A stretch of 64,000 nt of DNA from Pseudomonas poae (GCA_028869255.1 CP110972.1:1927001-1991000); one strand, 5' to 3'. Counted from the first letter of the stretch, positions 9,125 through 18,356 are shown. Notes: generated from the sequence alone by a model not told the origin. Made by a program: numbers and translations.

Positions 9125-9145
9125 AAACCCCAAAGGAGTTAACCC

Positions 9146-9763
9146 ATGACTTACTCGCGCTTGAACAAAGATGATGCAGTGGTGCTGTTGGTGGATCACC
9201 AGACCGGCTTGATCTCGCTGGTGCAGGATTTCTCCCCCAACGAATTCAAGAACAACGTACTGGCCCTGGCCGACTTGGCGAAGTTCTTCAAGCTGCCGAC
9301 CATTCTGACCACCAGCTTTGAATCCGGCCCGAATGGCCCGCTGGTGCCCGAGTTGAAAGAGATGTTCCCCGACGCGCCGTACATCCCGCGCCCTGGCCAG
9401 ATCAACGCCTGGGACAACGAAGACTTCGTCAAGGCAGTCAAGGCTACCGGCCGTAAGCAATTGATCATCGCGGGTGTGGTCACCGACGTTTGCGTGGCGT
9501 TCCCAACCTTGTGCGCCCTGGCCGAAGGCTTCGAAGTGTTCGTGGTCACGGATGCTTCCGGTACCTTCAACGAAGCGGTGCAGCGGGCTTCCTGGGCCCG
9601 CATGAGCGCAGCGGGCGCGCACTTGGTGAACTGGTTCTCCGTGGCCTGCGAGCTGCAGATCGACTGGCGCAACGACATGGAAGGCCTGGCCAACCTGCTG
9701 TCCCAGCGCATCCCCAACTACCGCAACCTGATGAACAGCTACTCGGCATTCACTGCCAAGTAA
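9146..9763 (+). CDS. ycaC: YcaC-like cysteine hydrolase (isochorismatase superfamily)
   Basis: A 205-residue protein with the catalytic triad of the isochorismatase-like hydrolases: Asp in LLVDHQTG near residue 17, Lys in the EDFVKAVKATG region, and nucleophilic Cys in GVVTDVCVAFP near 118. A strong ribosome site (AAAGGAG) precedes the ATG. It matches the E. coli YcaC subgroup, for which the natural substrate is unclear. As the third gene after the ABM protein and the amidohydrolase, it may act on the same small amide substrate. Confidence 0.88.
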   Translation: MTYSRLNKDDAVVLLVDHQTGLISLVQDFSPNEFKNNVLALADLAKFFKLPTILTTSFESGPNGPLVPELKEMFPDAPYIPRPGQINAWDNEDFVKAVKATGRKQLIIAGVVTDVCVAFPTLCALAEGFEVFVVTDASGTFNEAVQRASWARMSAAGAHLVNWFSVACELQIDWRNDMEGLANLLSQRIPNYRNLMNSYSAFTAK

Positions 9764-9792
9764 CCGGTTCTGCATGACACCGCTGCTCAAGT

Positions 9793-9880
9793 GTGGGAGC
9801 GGGCTTGCTCGCGAATACGCAGTGTCAGTCGATAGATCAATTGACTGATCCAGCGCATTCGCGAGCAAGCCCGCTCCCAC
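9793..9880. repeat. REP doublet
   Basis: Two inverted REP units (GTGGGAGCGGGCTTGCTCGC on the left and its complement on the right) with about 45 bp between them, after the YcaC stop. Possibly the transcript end for that operon. Confidence 0.9.
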
Positions 9881-9945
9881 ATTTTATTTTGTGGTGTGGC
9901 CACTGACAGGCTATAAATCAGCCGATCGTCCACCGAGAAGCGACA

Positions 9946-10827
9946 ATGAACCCCTTCGAAGACATGCGCCTGTTCTGCCAGGTCATGGAGTCCGGCAGCT
10001 TTACCGCCGCCGCCGAACAGCTCGGCCTGTCCAAGCAATTTGTCAGCCGCCGCCTGATCCAGCTGGAGGATCGCCTCGGCGTGCGCCTGCTCAACCGCTC
10101 CACGCGCCGCCTGGATGTCACGCCCCTGGGGCAGAGTTACTACGAATCGGCCTTGCGCCTGCTCGGTGAAGTCGAGCAAGTGGAGCAGGGCATCGCCGGG
10201 CAGAACAGCGAGCCGCGTGGCACCCTGCGCCTCAGTGCGCCGCTGTCGTTTGCCATGGCGCACCTGGGCTGTCTGTTACCGCTGTTTTTGCAGCGCCACC
10301 CGCAGGTGTCGGTGGAAGTCGATCTCAGCGACCGCCCCGTGGACCTGATCGGCGAAGGCTATGACCTGGTGCTGCGCATCGGCACCCTGGAAGACTCCAC
10401 CTTGATTGCCCGCCGTATCGCGAGTATTCCACGGGTGTATTGCGCGAGCCCGGAGTACCTGGCGTTGCGTGGCACCCCGCAAAAACCCGATGACCTCGCC
10501 GAGCATGACTGCCTGCCCTACGGCCATGGCCGCCAGGTGCAATGGCGCTTCAAAGGCAAGTTGCAGGCACTGAATGTCAGCGGGCGCATGCGGGTGAATA
10601 ACGGCGATCTGCTGCGCGATACCGCCATCGCGGGTCTAGGGGTCACGTATTTGCCGACGTTTATCGTCGGCGATGCCTTGAAAGACGGGCGCCTGGTCAC
10701 CGTACTGGATGACTTCGCCCCCGAGGCCCTGACCCTGTCGGCGGTGTATCCCCAGCACCGGCAAAGCTCACGGCCGGTGCAGGCACTGGTGGAGTTCCTG
10801 CGCGAGCGCCTGTCTAGTGGCTGTTGA
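9946..10827 (+). CDS. LysR-family transcriptional regulator
   Basis: A 293-residue protein with the LysR helix-turn-helix at residues 3-62 (MRLFCQVMESGSFTAAAEQL, then LSKQFVSRRLIQLEDRLGVRLLNRSTRR). A substrate-binding domain follows, with the CrgA/PBP2 pattern (LRLSAPLSFAMAHLGCLLPLF). Such regulators usually control neighbouring catabolic or oxidoreductase genes. The preceding hydrolase genes end 182 bp upstream on the same strand, across a REP pair, so it is not clearly their regulator. The 3' end overlaps the convergent AraC gene by 14 bp. Confidence 0.92.
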   Translation: MNPFEDMRLFCQVMESGSFTAAAEQLGLSKQFVSRRLIQLEDRLGVRLLNRSTRRLDVTPLGQSYYESALRLLGEVEQVEQGIAGQNSEPRGTLRLSAPLSFAMAHLGCLLPLFLQRHPQVSVEVDLSDRPVDLIGEGYDLVLRIGTLEDSTLIARRIASIPRVYCASPEYLALRGTPQKPDDLAEHDCLPYGHGRQVQWRFKGKLQALNVSGRMRVNNGDLLRDTAIAGLGVTYLPTFIVGDALKDGRLVTVLDDFAPEALTLSAVYPQHRQSSRPVQALVEFLRERLSSGC

Positions 10828-11860
10828 ACAGCTGACGGATCAGGTTCGGCGTGCTGCCGGTCCAGCGCTTGAATGAGCGTCGGAAGTTGGCCGCATCGTT
10901 GAAGTTCAGGTATGCGGCCACTTCCTCATTGCTGTAGCCCTTGACCTGATACAGGTGCAACGCCACCTGCTTGCGCACGCGGTCCACCTGTTGCTGATAG
11001 CCGGTGTCGTGCTTGTGCAGCTTGCGCTTGAGGGTCGCCGGGCTCATGGCGAAGGCTTGGGCGGCCTGCTCCAGGCTGGGCGGCTGGCGAACCTGATCGC
11101 GCAAGTAGTCGTAGAGGCAGTCGAGAAAACTGCCGGCAAAGCCCAACTGTTCGATCTGCTCGCAGGCTTGCCGGCGGGCGACCTGGCCGGCGGTGGCCGA
11201 TGCGCCGGGCCAGGCATGGGTAAGGTATTCGCGGGGGATGCACAGCATGTCCAGCGGGCGTTCGAAGCGTGTGCCTTCCCCCAGATGCACCCAGTACTGC
11301 TCGACATAACGCGGTTCGGCATGGCTGAAACTGCACGCCCAGGGCAGGCGCTCGCCGCTGAGCCATTGGCTCATGGCAACCAGCGAGGTCATGCTGGCCT
11401 CCAGCAGGAAGCGCCAGTGCTCGCCGGCACCGCAACTGTCCAGCCAATACAGGTAGGCATGGTGCTCATCCAGCTCCAGCTGCAGGGTGACCAAGGGGCT
11501 GAGCAGCACCTGTTGCTGGATCAGGATGTCCAGCGCCTGATGCAGGTTCTGTGCATGGCCCAGGGCATGGCTGGCCGCACCGTAATAGCCGGGTAGCAGG
11601 CGCTGGCCAAACAGAAAACTGCTGTCGTCGGCGTCGAGTAATTTACGGCTGTTGCCGATCAACCCAAAAAATTGCTGCGGGCTCAAGCGCGCCTGGCCGG
11701 CCAGGATGTCCTCGTGGAACAGCCCGGTGCCGCGCAGCAGGCGATGACTGTCGATGTCACGGGACAAGGCCAGGTCGATCAGCGTGGCGGGTTGGTAATG
11801 CCCCGGGATAAAGCGGCTGTCGCTCTCGTACCAACTGGTTTTCACGGCCATCTCAGGCAC
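10814..11860 (-). CDS. AraC-family transcriptional regulator (OruR-like architecture)
   Basis: A 348-residue protein. Residues about 20-210 form the Arabinose_bd-type N-terminal domain of the OruR/MmsR group. Two AraC helix-turn-helix units follow at the C-terminus (QAAQAFAMSPATLKRKLHKH and YSNEEVAAYLNFNDAANFRR, ending FKRWTGSTPNLIRQLF). It lies downstream of the membrane GGDEF gene on the same strand and overlaps it by 8 bp, so they are one transcription unit. It may sense an amino acid or related ligand; targets are unknown. Confidence 0.9.
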   Translation of the reverse strand: MPEMAVKTSWYESDSRFIPGHYQPATLIDLALSRDIDSHRLLRGTGLFHEDILAGQARLSPQQFFGLIGNSRKLLDADDSSFLFGQRLLPGYYGAASHALGHAQNLHQALDILIQQQVLLSPLVTLQLELDEHHAYLYWLDSCGAGEHWRFLLEASMTSLVAMSQWLSGERLPWACSFSHAEPRYVEQYWVHLGEGTRFERPLDMLCIPREYLTHAWPGASATAGQVARRQACEQIEQLGFAGSFLDCLYDYLRDQVRQPPSLEQAAQAFAMSPATLKRKLHKHDTGYQQQVDRVRKQVALHLYQVKGYSNEEVAAYLNFNDAANFRRSFKRWTGSTPNLIRQLFNSH

Positions 11861-12767
11861 TTTTCGCCAGTGGTTGCTTGGCCCTGGCGAGCGCCAGGTT
11901 CAGGCGCTTGAGCAAGTCGTGGGGCGGTTCATCCAGGGCCATCACCACGGTGGTGGTCGCCGCCAATTGCAGGCGCTCACCGTGCAGCCGGGTTTTGTGG
12001 GCCAGGCCGCGTACCGCTTGCTGCAACTCCAGCGCGAGCCCTTGGGCCTGGCGCTCGCCGGTATTGGGCAGCAGCACCACAAAACGGTCGCCGGCCAGAC
12101 GACACAGCAGGTCCTGGCGGCGCAGGTTGAGCAACAGCAAATGGCTGAGCGCCTGTAACACCGCGTCGCCCTCGGCATGCCCGTAGGCCTGGTTGATGGC
12201 GGCGAAATTGTCCAGGTCCAGGGCCAGCAGCGACAGTGGTTGCTGCTGCTCGCGGCTGTCTTGCAGGCTGTCGGCCAGCTGGCGCTTGAGGTAATCGGCG
12301 CCGGCCAGGGGCGTGAGTTTGTCGAACAACCGGTGCTCGCGGAACAGCCGCTCGCGCTTCTCCATTTGCGCGCTGATCGCCAGCTGTTCGCGGTGCCAGT
12401 GGTAGATGCCGATGGTCAGCAGGATCATGCCCACCGGCATCGGCCCGGACTCCAGCCAGTGGTCCCAGGTGATGCTGTCGGGCAGGCGGATAAATTCGTC
12501 GAGGCTGTCGATCCACCACGAGAAAAAGATGCACGACAGGCCCAGCGCCAGGTAATTGGTGACGCGCCCGGCGGGGCGGCTTTTCAGCACCAGCCCCAGC
12601 CAGACCAGGGCGAGCAGGGCGGAGCCGCCTTCGCCGAAGATATCCAGCCATACCCATTCGCTGACGGTTTTCAGCTCGCCGCAGGCCAGGTGCAGGATCA
12701 GGCCGAGATTGGCGGCGACCAGCAGCAGGATGAGTTTCCAGCGGTGAGGTTTGAGCACGCAAAACAT
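11853..12767 (-). CDS. Membrane protein with degenerate GGDEF domain
   Basis: A 304-residue protein. Residues about 1-130 contain four to five hydrophobic helices (LILLLVAANLGLILHLACGE, LLALVWLGLVL, YLALGLSCIFFSWW, VGMILLTIGIYHW). Residues about 140-300 are a diguanylate-cyclase-type GGDEF fold (LTPLAGADYLKRQL, LALDLDNFAAINQAYGHAEG). The signature itself reads AGDRF, so the Glu that binds the catalytic metal is replaced by Arg. The DNFAAINQAYGH part that binds guanine is kept. It is probably not an active cyclase but may still bind nucleotide. It overlaps the AraC gene downstream by 8 bp. Confidence 0.85.
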   Translation of the reverse strand: MFCVLKPHRWKLILLLVAANLGLILHLACGELKTVSEWVWLDIFGEGGSALLALVWLGLVLKSRPAGRVTNYLALGLSCIFFSWWIDSLDEFIRLPDSITWDHWLESGPMPVGMILLTIGIYHWHREQLAISAQMEKRERLFREHRLFDKLTPLAGADYLKRQLADSLQDSREQQQPLSLLALDLDNFAAINQAYGHAEGDAVLQALSHLLLLNLRRQDLLCRLAGDRFVVLLPNTGERQAQGLALELQQAVRGLAHKTRLHGERLQLAATTTVVMALDEPPHDLLKRLNLALARAKQPLAKSA

Positions 12768-12898
12768 GGCCGCGAGTCCTTGGGTAAATAAGCGATGGGC
12801 GCCAGCACAGCAGATGCATGTGACGGTTGCGTGACGCTGGGGGTGGGTCGAATCAGCTCATGGCATAAATACATTTTTCAGACAAACACAGATCCAAT

Positions 12899-12985
12899 GT
12901 GGGAGCTGGCTTGCCTGCGAAAGCGCTCTGTCTGCTAGAGCTGGATTAGCTGATCCACCGCTATCGCAGGCAAGCCAGCTCCCAC
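12899..12985. repeat. REP doublet
   Basis: An inverted pair of the second REP type (GTGGGAGCTGGCTTGCCTGC and its complement) in the 388-bp gap between the GGDEF gene and the TonB receptor. The rest of this gap holds the Pho-box-like promoter at 13065-13098. Confidence 0.9.
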
Positions 12986-13064
12986 ATTGGATTGGAGTCA
13001 ATTCAGCTCATTTGTTCGCTTCAAGCCCCTCTAAGCCCCGGTTTACAGTGCTTCCCGCCACCCC

Positions 13065-13098
13065 CTGTCACAGAACCGTCATCCCCCACCCCTAGCTT
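13065..13098 (+). promoter_or_regulatory. Pho-box-like PhoB site with -10 element upstream of phytate operon
   Basis: Two 7-bp direct repeats CTGTCAC and CCGTCAT, each 6/7 to the PhoB half-site CTGTCAT, are separated by AGAA. This is the 7-4-7 layout of a Pho box (13065-13082). Ten bases later is TAGCTT (13093-13098), at the spacing expected for the -10 of a PhoB-activated promoter that lacks a -35. The receptor ATG is 73 bp past the box. Phosphate-starvation control fits a phytase operon. Confidence 0.7.
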
Positions 13099-13155
13099 GC
13101 CCTCCCAGTTGCCGGGCCTCTTGCCTGGCGCCAACGGATTCTTGGGGAGGATTGC

Positions 13156-15669
13156 ATGTACAAGCGCACCGGGCTCTTAAGCTTCACGCTTACCGCCTTG
13201 GCCCTGGCGATGGCCAGCGAGCGGCTCAATGCAGCCGAGGCGGCCGCCACCGAGCATGTCGAAGTGGTCGGCCAGGCCGCCGCCATCGACCAGGCGCTCA
13301 AAGAACAGCGCAGCTCCGACAGCATCAAGAGTGTGGTGCATGCCGACGGCGTGGCCCAGTTGCCGGATGAAAACGTCGCCGAAGCGGTGCAGCGCCTGCC
13401 GGGTATCAGCGTGGAACGCGACCAGGGCGAAGGGCGTTTTGTCAGCGTGCGCGGCCTGGGCCCCGACCTCAACAGCGTGACCATCAACGGCACCCTGGTG
13501 CCCGCGCCGGAAAGCGCACGGCGTGCCGTGGCCCTTGATGTATTGCCCTCGGAGCTGGTGCAGTCGCTGTCGGTGATCAAGACCCTCACCCCGGACATGG
13601 ACGCCAATTCCCTCGGCGGCACCGTCGATGTGCAAAGCCTGTCGGCCTTCGATCACAAGGGTCTGTTCTACACCGGCAGCACCGAAGCCAGCTACGACAA
13701 GAACACCCACCAGACCAGCCCGAAATTCTCCGGTGCCGCCAGCAACCGCTTCAGCCTCGGCGACGGCATCGATAACTTCGGCGTGGCCGCGGCGCTCAGT
13801 TGGCAGAAGCGCGACTTCGGCTCCGACAACGTCGAAACCGGCGGCGCCTGGGACTTCACCGACGGCGCCAAACTCAACGAGTTCGAACAACGCGACTACG
13901 ACATCAGCCGCGAACGCGCCGGCGGTGGCCTGAACTTCGACTACAAGCCCGATGACCTCAGCAGCTACTACCTGCGCACCCTCTACAGCCGCTACACAGA
14001 CACTGAAACCCGCAACTCCACCAGCATCGAGTTTGCCGACCCCCAAGCCCCCGGCGAGCTGGGCGATGCCGAGGGCAAGCGCAAGCTGAAGAACCGCGAG
14101 GAAACCCAGAAGATCCAGTCCTACGTGTTCGGCGGCGAGCGCATGCTCGGCCTGTGGACCTTAAGCGGCCAGGCCGGCTACAGCCAATCCAGCGAAGACA
14201 GCCCGGCCCATATCGCCGGTGCCACCTTCGACGGCGGGGATTTCGCCAACAGCGGCTTTTATGACCAGGACAAACCGCGCCCGATCATCGGTGCCGGCTT
14301 CTACGATGCCAGCAACTTCACCCTCGACAAAGTCGATTGGGAAAAACAGAACACCAAGGACACCGAGAAAAACCTGCGTCTGGACCTGGCCCGTGACTAT
14401 GACCTGAGCGGCTATGCGTCCCAGGTCAAATTCGGCGGCAAGGTCAGCCGCCGTCACAAGGACAACGACCTGGAGGCCTGGGTATACGAAGACTTCGACA
14501 CCCAGGGCTTTACCGACGACCAACTCAACCTCACGCGGTTCCAGAAGGGCAGCGTCGACTATCGCCTCGGCAATTACGGCCCCGGCATCAGCCCCAGCGC
14601 CATCAAGCAGCTGATCGGCAGCCTCAACCCGGCGGACTTTTATGACGCCACCGAATCGCGGGTCAACGACTACACCATCCGCGAAGACATCAACGCCGGC
14701 TACCTGATGAACACCCTCGATATCGACGACTGGCGCTTTATTGCCGGCCTGCGTTACGAGGGCACCGAGTTCGAAGCCAAGGGCACCGGCGCCACCGATG
14801 GCGTGTTCACTGATACCGCGACCAAGCGCCGATATCACCACTGGCTGCCGGGCCTGCATGCGCGTTACCAGATCAACAAGAACACCCAGTTGCGCGCGGC
14901 CTGGACCAAATCCGTGGTGCGCCCGACCTTCGGCCAGCTGGCCCCGGGGTTTGTGATCGACGATGACGAGGCGACCTTCGGCAACCCGGACCTCAAGCCC
15001 CTGGAGTCGAGCAACCTGGACCTGGGCATCGAACACTTTATGGGTCGCGCCGGTACCGTGTCGGCGTTCGTGTTCTACAAAGACATCAAAAACTTCGTCT
15101 ACAACACCGACCTCGCCGGGACCGGCGCCTGGACCAACTTCGCCGAGGCTCACACCTACGCCAACGGCGACAGCGCCAAGCTCTATGGCCTGGAACTGGC
15201 TTACTCGCAGAAATTCGACTGGCTGCCGGCGCCCTGGAACGGCCTGCTGATCGGCGCCAACAGCACCTTCAGCCGCTCCAGCGCGGATATCGAAGGCTTC
15301 GACGCTGCCAGCGGCACCAACCGTAAACGCAACATCAGCCTGCCCAACCAGTCGGACACCGTCGGCAACCTGATGCTCGGCTGGGAAGACGACAAGCTGA
15401 GCCTGCGCCTGTCGGCCAACTACAAGTCGGCCTACCTGTACGAGCTGGCCTCGATCAATGACAAGGCCCACGACCTGCACGTCGACGCGCAGACCTTCGT
15501 CGATTTCAGCGCACGCTACTCGCTGACCAAGAACCTGCAAGTCAGCTTCGAGGCCCAGAACCTCACCGACGAGTCGTACTTCGTCTACACCGGCCACCGC
15601 AGCTACAACGGCCAATACGAAGAGTACGGCCCCACCTACAAGCTCGGCCTGACCTTCACCCATTTCTGA
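13156..15669 (+). CDS. TonB-dependent receptor, likely for phytate or a phytate-linked ligand
   Basis: An 837-residue outer-membrane protein with a signal peptide (residues 1-26, cleaved near LNA). A plug domain follows (VAEAVQRLPGISVERDQGEG, then FVSVRGLGPDLNSVTINGT), with the VRGLG form of the Caulobacter-type TonB receptor subfamily (LDVLPSELVQSLSVIKTLTP). The rest is a beta barrel ending in a C-terminal Phe (GLTFTHF). It is followed by a phytase and its own Ton system, and preceded by a Pho-box-like site. I infer it imports inositol phosphates or products of phytate hydrolysis. Confidence 0.88.
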   Translation: MYKRTGLLSFTLTALALAMASERLNAAEAAATEHVEVVGQAAAIDQALKEQRSSDSIKSVVHADGVAQLPDENVAEAVQRLPGISVERDQGEGRFVSVRGLGPDLNSVTINGTLVPAPESARRAVALDVLPSELVQSLSVIKTLTPDMDANSLGGTVDVQSLSAFDHKGLFYTGSTEASYDKNTHQTSPKFSGAASNRFSLGDGIDNFGVAAALSWQKRDFGSDNVETGGAWDFTDGAKLNEFEQRDYDISRERAGGGLNFDYKPDDLSSYYLRTLYSRYTDTETRNSTSIEFADPQAPGELGDAEGKRKLKNREETQKIQSYVFGGERMLGLWTLSGQAGYSQSSEDSPAHIAGATFDGGDFANSGFYDQDKPRPIIGAGFYDASNFTLDKVDWEKQNTKDTEKNLRLDLARDYDLSGYASQVKFGGKVSRRHKDNDLEAWVYEDFDTQGFTDDQLNLTRFQKGSVDYRLGNYGPGISPSAIKQLIGSLNPADFYDATESRVNDYTIREDINAGYLMNTLDIDDWRFIAGLRYEGTEFEAKGTGATDGVFTDTATKRRYHHWLPGLHARYQINKNTQLRAAWTKSVVRPTFGQLAPGFVIDDDEATFGNPDLKPLESSNLDLGIEHFMGRAGTVSAFVFYKDIKNFVYNTDLAGTGAWTNFAEAHTYANGDSAKLYGLELAYSQKFDWLPAPWNGLLIGANSTFSRSSADIEGFDAASGTNRKRNISLPNQSDTVGNLMLGWEDDKLSLRLSANYKSAYLYELASINDKAHDLHVDAQTFVDFSARYSLTKNLQVSFEAQNLTDESYFVYTGHRSYNGQYEEYGPTYKLGLTFTHF

Positions 15670-15671
15670 GC

Positions 15672-15701
15672 ATGTGGGAGCTGGCAGGCCAGCTCCCACA
15701 T
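15672..15701. repeat. Perfect short palindrome (REP fragment) between receptor and phytase genes
   Basis: ATGTGGGAGCTGG, a 4-nt loop, then its exact complement: a 13-bp stem that begins 3 nt after the receptor stop codon. It is a compact REP-derived hairpin. It could stabilise the receptor mRNA or lower read-through into the phytase gene. Confidence 0.75.
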
Positions 15702-15736
15702 TAGATCTCCATTGTTTTCGAAGGACTTGTTTGTTC

Positions 15737-17602
15737 ATGAGAATTTCCAAGCTGTACCTGCTGATCGCCCTGGCCACCTGTGGCCACGCCATGGCCGCTG
15801 ATTTGGCCCTGAGCCCCTGGGCCCCCAGCCTGAATGCCGAGGCGGTGGCCTTCCTGCCCAACGGCAGCGAACGCCTGGCCGCCGGCACCCGTGACGGCCT
15901 GCAACTGCTCGACAACAAGGGCGCCGAACTGGCGCGTTTCAACGGCAATTTCAGCAGCCTCGACACCCGTGCCGTCGGTGCCCAGGTGCTGGTGGCCAGC
16001 CTCGACAATGATCGCCAGCAAGCCCTGCTGATCTACCTGGATACCGCCACCAAAAACTTCGGCAAGCCCCTGTACCTGCCCACCCGCGATTACCCGGTGA
16101 ACGGCCTGTGCCTGTACCGCGACTCGGCGGCCAACCTGTTTGTGTTTCTGGTGGGTGAGGAGGGCAAGGGCGAGCAATGGCTGGTAGGCAATGGCTCGAC
16201 ACTGCTGACCGAACCCCAGCGCGTACGCGGTGTGCCATTGCCGCCGTCGGCGCAGTTTTGCCAGGTGGATGACGCGTCGAATCAACTGGTGGTGAATGAA
16301 GAGAATGTCGGCTGGTGGGCCTACCCGGCGCACCCGGAAGCCGATGTCAAACGCACCCCGGTGGCCCTGTTCGACAACCCCAAGCGTGAGGCCGGCGCCA
16401 TGGCGCTGGTGCCGGGCGGTGTGGTCACGCTGGACCCGAAGACCGCGCAACTGCACCTGTTCCAGCAAACCGGCGAGCGCTGGGTGGAGCAAGCGAGCCT
16501 GAGCCTGCCCGGCCTGAAAGAGCCAGAACAACTGGCGGTCAACGGCCGGCAGTTGCTGGTGCGTGACGACGACAGCGGCAAGCTGTACCAGGCCACGCTT
16601 GGCTGGCAGGCCAAGCCGGTCGCGGCGGCGCCGGTGCTGCCGGAAGTCGCGGCGCTGCGCCAGAGCGACCCGGTCGGCCGTCAGGGGGATGCGGCAGATG
16701 ACCCGGCGATCTGGATAAACCCCGCGCAACCGGCACATAGCCGCGTGCTCGGCACCAACAAGAAGCAGGGCCTGCTGACCTATGACCTCGATGGTAAGCT
16801 GTTGCAGGAACTGGCGGTGGGCCGGCTCAACAACGTTGATGTACGTCCCAACTTCAAGCTCGGCCAGCAAACGGTCGACCTGGCCGTGGCGAGCAATCGC
16901 GATCACAACAGCCTGAGCCTGTTCAGCATTGACCGTCAGAGCGGCGAGCTGCGCGAAGCGGGTGAAGTCTCCACGCCGCTCAAGGAAATTTACGGCATCT
17001 GCCTGTTCCAGCCGACCAGCGGTGAGATCTACGCGATTGCCAACGGCAAGGACGGCACCTTTTTGCAATACCGCCTGAGCGCGCCGGACGGCCGTGTGCA
17101 GGGCGAGCTGGTGCGCCAGTTCAAGGTCGACAGCCAGCCCGAAGGCTGTGTGGCCGACGACCAGCGCCAGCGCCTGTTTATCGGCGAGGAAGACGTGGGC
17201 GTATGGGCCGTGGATGCCCGCGCCGACCAGCCGGCAACCCTGACCAGCGTGATCAAGGTTGGCGCGCAATTGCATGCGGACGTCGAGGGGCTGGCGCTGT
17301 ATCAGAGCGACAAACGCGATTACCTGGTGATCTCCAGCCAAGGCAATGACAGCTACCTGGTGGTGGATGCCGAACCACCGTTTGCCGCGCACGGCGCTTT
17401 CCGCGTTGGCCTGAACGCCGCCGCCGGCATCGATGGTGCCTCGGAAACCGACGGCCTGGAAGTGACCGCCATCAACCTTGGCGGGCCATGGAACCAGGGC
17501 ATGCTGGTGGTGCAGGACGGCCGCAAGCGCATGCCCGAGCAAACCCAGAACTTCAAGTTTGTGCCTTGGGCCGATGTGACCCGCGGCCTGAAATTGCCCT
17601 GA
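15737..17602 (+). CDS. Beta-propeller phytase (3-phytase) with degenerate N-terminal second domain
   Basis: A 621-residue secreted protein. ATG 15737 gives a clean signal peptide (MRISKLYLLIALATCGHAMA). Residues about 305-621 match the calcium-dependent beta-propeller phytase fold: DDPAIWINP, RVLGTNKKQGLLTYDLDG, YGICLFQPTSGEIYAIANGK, PEGCVADDQRQRLFIGEEDV and DVEGLALY. Residues about 25-300 are a weaker copy (NGLCLYRDSAANLFVFLVGE, NQLVVNEENVGWW) that lacks the DDPAIW motif, as in known dual-domain phytases. It removes phosphate from phytate, in the periplasm or outside the cell. Confidence 0.9.
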   Translation: MRISKLYLLIALATCGHAMAADLALSPWAPSLNAEAVAFLPNGSERLAAGTRDGLQLLDNKGAELARFNGNFSSLDTRAVGAQVLVASLDNDRQQALLIYLDTATKNFGKPLYLPTRDYPVNGLCLYRDSAANLFVFLVGEEGKGEQWLVGNGSTLLTEPQRVRGVPLPPSAQFCQVDDASNQLVVNEENVGWWAYPAHPEADVKRTPVALFDNPKREAGAMALVPGGVVTLDPKTAQLHLFQQTGERWVEQASLSLPGLKEPEQLAVNGRQLLVRDDDSGKLYQATLGWQAKPVAAAPVLPEVAALRQSDPVGRQGDAADDPAIWINPAQPAHSRVLGTNKKQGLLTYDLDGKLLQELAVGRLNNVDVRPNFKLGQQTVDLAVASNRDHNSLSLFSIDRQSGELREAGEVSTPLKEIYGICLFQPTSGEIYAIANGKDGTFLQYRLSAPDGRVQGELVRQFKVDSQPEGCVADDQRQRLFIGEEDVGVWAVDARADQPATLTSVIKVGAQLHADVEGLALYQSDKRDYLVISSQGNDSYLVVDAEPPFAAHGAFRVGLNAAAGIDGASETDGLEVTAINLGGPWNQGMLVVQDGRKRMPEQTQNFKFVPWADVTRGLKLP

Positions 17603-17649
17603 GCCGTCATCACTCGGTCATCAGTTTTCATTCGAATAGGAGATCCACC

Positions 17650-18342
17650 ATGCACGCGACGATGGAACATATGACGATCTGGGGCCTTATCAGCGACGCC
17701 AGCCTGTTGGTCAAGGCCGTGATGGTCACCTTGCTGCTGGCGTCATTGCTCAGCTGGTACCTGATCATCCAGCGCGGCGGCGTATTGCGCCGCCTGGAGC
17801 GCCAGATGAACGCCTTTACCCAGCGCTTTCGTGCAGCGCCCGACTTGCAGGTGCTGTACCGCGAAACCGTGCAAGCGGGCGAGGCTGGCGTCGCGCCGAT
17901 TTTTCTCGCCGGCGTGCAGGAATACCAGCACCTGCATAACCATGACCCGGCGGTGCTGGAAGGCGTGGAGCGCGCCTTGCAGGTGGCGATCACCGAGCAG
18001 GAAGTCGAGTTGGAAAAGGGCCTGCAATTTCTTGCGACGGTGGGGTCGGTCAGCCCCTACATCGGCCTGTTCGGCACGGTGTGGGGCATCATGAATTCGT
18101 TCCTGGGGCTGTCCCAGGTGCAGCAGGCGACCTTGTCCACCGTCGCGCCGGGCATTGCCGAAGCGCTGATCGCCACGGCCATCGGCCTGTTTGCCGCCAT
18201 CCCTGCGGTGATCGCCTATAACCGTTTTGCGGCGCGCAGCCAGACCTTGCTGACCCGCTACTACGCCTTCGGCAACGAGCTGCAAGTGCGTTTGCACCGC
18301 ACCCTGCGCGGTACGCCGATCAACCTGGCCGCGGCCGCCTGA
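17650..18342 (+). CDS. TolQ/ExbB-type proton channel subunit
   Basis: A 230-residue inner-membrane protein with three membrane helices (about 12-38, 130-155 and 168-192) and the MotA/TolQ/ExbB motifs GLFGTVWGIMNSF and ATAIGLFAAIPAVIAYN. The N-terminus (LISDASLLVKAVMVTLLLAS) is closer to TolQ than to ExbB. The start is ATG 17650, 6-10 nt after GGAG. With the TolR-like subunit it would form a proton channel driving the TonB protein encoded downstream. It lies in the phytase operon, far from any pal-tol genes, so it is probably a specialised paralogue. Confidence 0.9.
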   Translation: MHATMEHMTIWGLISDASLLVKAVMVTLLLASLLSWYLIIQRGGVLRRLERQMNAFTQRFRAAPDLQVLYRETVQAGEAGVAPIFLAGVQEYQHLHNHDPAVLEGVERALQVAITEQEVELEKGLQFLATVGSVSPYIGLFGTVWGIMNSFLGLSQVQQATLSTVAPGIAEALIATAIGLFAAIPAVIAYNRFAARSQTLLTRYYAFGNELQVRLHRTLRGTPINLAAAA

Positions 18343-18356
18343 ACAGGAGCGCTCCC

